Shown here in pieces: positions 61,581-64,000 of a stretch of DNA of 64,000 bases. This DNA comes from Algoriphagus sp. (GTDB lineage Bacteria; Bacteroidota; Bacteroidia; Cytophagales; Cyclobacteriaceae). The notes under the pieces are model-generated. The model was not told where the DNA came from. It did not search any database and saw only the letters and a program-made list of their open reading frames with translations. The position numbers were made by a program, and so were the translations under genes. The stretch lies in the NCBI RefSeq assembly GCF_013373065.1, contig NZ_JABXIN010000001.1:186001-250000 (forward strand), in the 5' to 3' direction. Positions within the stretch are counted from its first letter, which is position 1; the number at the start of each line of letters is the position of its first letter.

Positions 61581-63119
61581 ATGGTTGCAAAAACTTTTGG
61601 AAGTGCAGTCTCAGGAGTAGACGCCAATCTCATCACAATTGAAGTCAATGTAGGTCAGGGCACCAGCTTTTTCATGGTAGGCCTTCCGGATTCTGCTGTT
61701 AAAGAATCCCAACAGCGAGTGGAATCGGCACTCAAGTATTTCAACTACCGAATGCCCAGGCAAAAAGTCGTCATTAATTTAGCTCCTGCTGATATTCGCA
61801 AAGAGGGTTCAGCCTATGACCTTCCCATCGCCATGGGAATTCTTCAAGCATCTGAGCAGGTAGATTTTCCTGAATTGGATCGGTATGTAATCATGGGTGA
61901 GCTTTCCCTCGATGGTAATTTAAGGCCTATAAAAGGTGTGCTTCCCATCGCTATCGAAGCTCGTAAACGGGGATTCAAAGGGTTTATTCTTCCCTTGGAA
62001 AATGCCAAGGAAGCTTCCATCGTCAACAATCTGGATATTATCGGAGTCGAAACCCTAAATGAAGCTGTTGAATTTTTACAGGGAAATCTTGAAATCACCC
62101 CTTTGGTCACCGATACACGGGAGATCTTTTATCATTCTTTGGATGATATTGAGTTTGATTTTTCCGATGTGCAAGGACAAGAAAACATCAAACGCGCCAT
62201 GGAAATCGCTGCAGCAGGCGGACACAATGTCATCATGATTGGACCTCCCGGTGCCGGAAAAACCATGTTGGCCAAGCGACTTCCCTCTATCCTTCCTCCA
62301 CTTTCGTTGCAAGAAGCCTTAGAAACCACCAAAATCCATTCTGTTGCTGGCAAACTTGGAAAAAACGCATCGCTTTTAGCTAATAGACCCTTTCGAAGTC
62401 CACATCACACCATTTCTGACGTGGCGCTTGTAGGAGGTGGTGGTAATCCCCAACCTGGAGAAATCTCCTTGGCACACAATGGCGTGCTGTTTTTAGATGA
62501 ATTACCCGAATTCAAGCGAACTGTTTTGGAAGTGATGCGACAACCTTTGGAAGAACGAAAAGTCACGATTTCCCGCGCAAAAATATCCGTGGACTACCCT
62601 GCCAATTTCATGCTTATCGCCAGTATGAATCCCTGCCCATGCGGTTATTACAACCATCCTGAAAAGGAATGTGTCTGTGGACCAGGAATTGTGCAACGCT
62701 ACCTCAATAAAGTCAGCGGACCCTTATTGGATCGGATCGACCTCCACGTGGAAGTCACGCCGGTGAAATTTGACGAAATGACCTCCACCCGAAAGGCTGA
62801 GTCCAGCAAATCCATCCGGGAGCGGGTGATTCAAGGACGAGAAAAACAAAAAGAGCGCTTCCAAAACAACCCGGAAGTCTACTGCAATGCCATGATGCCT
62901 TCCCATATGGTTAAGGAGGTCTGCCAAATCAACGAAGCCGGAAAAGCTTTGCTGAAAACCGCGATGGAGCGCCTGGGATTAAGTGCCCGTGCCTACGATC
63001 GGATTTTGAAAGTAGCCCGAACCATTGCTGATATTGCCGATAGTGAAACAATTAAAGTGGAACATCTGGCAGAGGCAATCCAATATCGAAGCTTAGACCG
63101 CGAGGGATGGGCAGGGTGA
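61581..63119 (+). CDS. comM: YifB/ComM family Mg-chelatase-like AAA+ ATPase
   Basis: The 512-residue protein starts MVAKTFGSAVSGVDANLITI and has GLPDSAVKESQQRVESAL, NLAPADIRKEGSAYDLPIA, P-loop GPPGAGKTML (221-230), FRSPHHTISDVALVGGG, LFLDELPEF (Walker B), MNPCPCG and CVCGPG cysteines, and a LLDRIDLHVEVTP sensor. These are the standard ComM/YifB motifs. ComM is a helicase that extends branch migration in natural transformation, though many bacteria without competence have it. Homologues begin at the same residue, which supports 61581 despite the hairpin that ends immediately upstream. Confidence 0.94.
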   Translation: MVAKTFGSAVSGVDANLITIEVNVGQGTSFFMVGLPDSAVKESQQRVESALKYFNYRMPRQKVVINLAPADIRKEGSAYDLPIAMGILQASEQVDFPELDRYVIMGELSLDGNLRPIKGVLPIAIEARKRGFKGFILPLENAKEASIVNNLDIIGVETLNEAVEFLQGNLEITPLVTDTREIFYHSLDDIEFDFSDVQGQENIKRAMEIAAAGGHNVIMIGPPGAGKTMLAKRLPSILPPLSLQEALETTKIHSVAGKLGKNASLLANRPFRSPHHTISDVALVGGGGNPQPGEISLAHNGVLFLDELPEFKRTVLEVMRQPLEERKVTISRAKISVDYPANFMLIASMNPCPCGYYNHPEKECVCGPGIVQRYLNKVSGPLLDRIDLHVEVTPVKFDEMTSTRKAESSKSIRERVIQGREKQKERFQNNPEVYCNAMMPSHMVKEVCQINEAGKALLKTAMERLGLSARAYDRILKVARTIADIADSETIKVEHLAEAIQYRSLDREGWAG

Positions 63120-63442
63120 TTTTTTCTGATCATGTAATATGCTATCACTTCCTTTACAAGGTTTAGATATAGAAAACCTGTCCCATATCGTCCTCAGACA
63201 GTAGCTTATACTGGTCATTGATTTGGCAATACTATAGGGGCCAAAACTATTTTTTTATTGATCTGTAAATAGAAAGCCCAATCGTTTTCGAGAATCTTTT
63301 AAATTTCAATAATCAAAAAATGAATGGATAAACTTAAAGTACAAATCAGGAACCTCAGGTACACAAGAGAAGAAGGACTGTACCCTTCCCCTCCTTACCA
63401 TTAGTTTGTCTAGAACCAGTAGCCTTATGATAGGCTCCTCGA
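63120..63442. other. Intergenic gap of 323 bp, no feature recognised
   Basis: This stretch between comM and the HdeD-like gene is AT-rich with no credible reading frame, hairpin, tRNA or repeat that I can see. The two flanking genes converge, so no promoter is needed for either. It may hold a degraded gene or an unrecognised RNA, but I have no evidence for either. Confidence 0.6.
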
Positions 63443-63991
63443 CTAAACTCCTTTGAGCTTCTTTACGACAAAACGCTTTAAAAATGCCAGAATCACAAAA
63501 CCTAATCCTAGCAAGACCGCTTGAAGCCCTAAGAATACACTGACCCCAACGGCCCCTTTTCCAATATCAAAAACCATCATAATCCCTCCAATGACGGCCA
63601 TCACTCCCAATCCAAAAATAACCCATCCAAAATTCATAGCCTCTCGCAAGCCCCATCCTTGAATCGACAGAAATATACCCGTAGAAAGGAACCATAGACC
63701 AAAGAAAATGGTGATTAGTTTCATGGTAGCCATCAAATTTGCCAACATCAACACACCTAGAATGGCCGTTAGCAAACTCCATAAAAGAGATTGATTTTCT
63801 CTTTCTTCTTTGGGAGCAAATAAATAGCCTAAGAGCCCTGTAGCACCTGCTACCAAGGTCAAAATTCCCAGCCAAAAGGATAGGCCCGCCAACATATCAG
63901 CTGGATGACGCATTACGTAGATCCCGAGAATTATGAAAAGCAAACCTTGCAAAAGAATTACCCACCACTTTTTAAAAACTGACTGTAACAT
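63443..63991 (-). CDS. HdeD family membrane protein (DUF308)
   Basis: The 182-residue protein has six hydrophobic helices and the repeated motifs GLLFIILGIYVMRHPADML, GLWFLSTGIFLSIQGW and VIFGLGVMAVIGGIMMVF of the HdeD/DUF308 family, whose three repeats each hold two helices. In E. coli HdeD helps with acid resistance; here the role is unknown. The protein ends in a lysine-rich cytoplasmic tail (KRFVVKKLKGV). The gene starts nine bases from the window edge, so its upstream context is not visible. Confidence 0.88.
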   Translation of the reverse strand: MLQSVFKKWWVILLQGLLFIILGIYVMRHPADMLAGLSFWLGILTLVAGATGLLGYLFAPKEERENQSLLWSLLTAILGVLMLANLMATMKLITIFFGLWFLSTGIFLSIQGWGLREAMNFGWVIFGLGVMAVIGGIMMVFDIGKGAVGVSVFLGLQAVLLGLGFVILAFLKRFVVKKLKGV

Positions 63992-64000
63992 GAACGTAGT

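Overview
The window looks like chromosomal DNA of a free-living Bacteroidota, most likely order Cytophagales and close to Cyclobacteriaceae/Algoriphagus. That placement is inferred from gene content and not from a marker phylogeny. The pointers are: many short lipoprotein signals ending in a Cys lipobox; a textbook Bacteroidota promoter (TTTG, 20 nt, TAACTTTG) in front of rpmE2; few strong Shine-Dalgarno sequences; a NagB-like/PIG-L fusion; two tandem 6-bladed-propeller lipoproteins resembling DUF4221; a Wzi-type outer-membrane protein; and a moderate, AT-leaning base composition. I see no rRNA, tRNA, CRISPR array, insertion sequence or prophage block. Gene density is high and most of the content is housekeeping or envelope metabolism.

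Layout. 1-7.4 kb: the 5' part of a DUF917 gene on the minus strand, a YiiX-like hydrolase gene overlapping a membrane adenylate cyclase gene by one base, a lone metallo-beta-lactamase-fold hydrolase, and the three-gene proton-translocating transhydrogenase operon (pntAA-pntAB-pntB) ending in a strong hairpin. 7.4-12.2 kb (minus): a TMEM220-like protein, a gluconate-dehydrogenase subunit-3-like protein, a patatin/POTRA/beta-barrel protein and an M20 amidohydrolase. 12.4-15.3 kb (plus): a diheme cytochrome c and a Tat-exported 5'-nucleotidase/SoxB-like phosphoesterase. 15.3-16.1 kb (minus): a compact three-gene operon (membrane protein, XRE regulator, small membrane protein) preceded by a perfect 16-bp inverted repeat. 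16.2-22.6 kb: a penicillin-acylase-family lipoprotein, a nitrilase, a ROK sugar kinase and the NagB/PIG-L fusion with two palindromes upstream. 22.8-27.4 kb: a CBS/DUF294 protein, then gluconokinase, amidohydrolase and aldose epimerase. 27.5-33.3 kb (minus): a lipoprotein, a sterol-desaturase-family protein, an orphan contractile-injection sheath gene, and a phosphate-transport cluster (PiT, DUF47, SpoIIAA-like). 33.6-40.4 kb: a serine hydrolase, a GH3 enzyme, and an ABC exporter pair of the YbbA/YbbP type divergent from a TesA-like esterase. 40.5-48 kb (plus): a GMC oxidoreductase with its subunit 3, two paralogous propeller lipoproteins and an Asp-box propeller protein. 48-50.5 kb (minus): a beta-barrel protein, a stand-alone receiver and a sodium symporter. 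50.6-55.8 kb (minus): six genes with overlapping or 2-nt junctions (holB, protease, rimK, hemC, cyclophilin, RfbD-like). 55.8-64 kb: a GlmU-like protein, rpmE2, a Wzi-like protein, an MsbA-like ABC transporter, a small membrane protein, a comM/yifB ATPase and an HdeD-like protein.

How the genes fit together. Sugar handling recurs: a GMC dehydrogenase with subunit 3 and a separate diheme cytochrome c could oxidise sugars outside the inner membrane, and gluconokinase and aldose epimerase could channel products inward. The ROK kinase and the NagB/PIG-L fusion, together with the GH3 hexosaminidase, suggest amino-sugar or murein recycling. These links are inference from annotation and proximity. 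The observations I would check first are the solitary sheath gene, the 16-bp inverted repeat in front of the XRE operon, the CX2CX2CX3C motif in the GMC enzyme, the altered active-site motif in the NagB-like domain, and the terminator-like hairpin that abuts the comM start codon. I do not see a clearly new multi-gene system.
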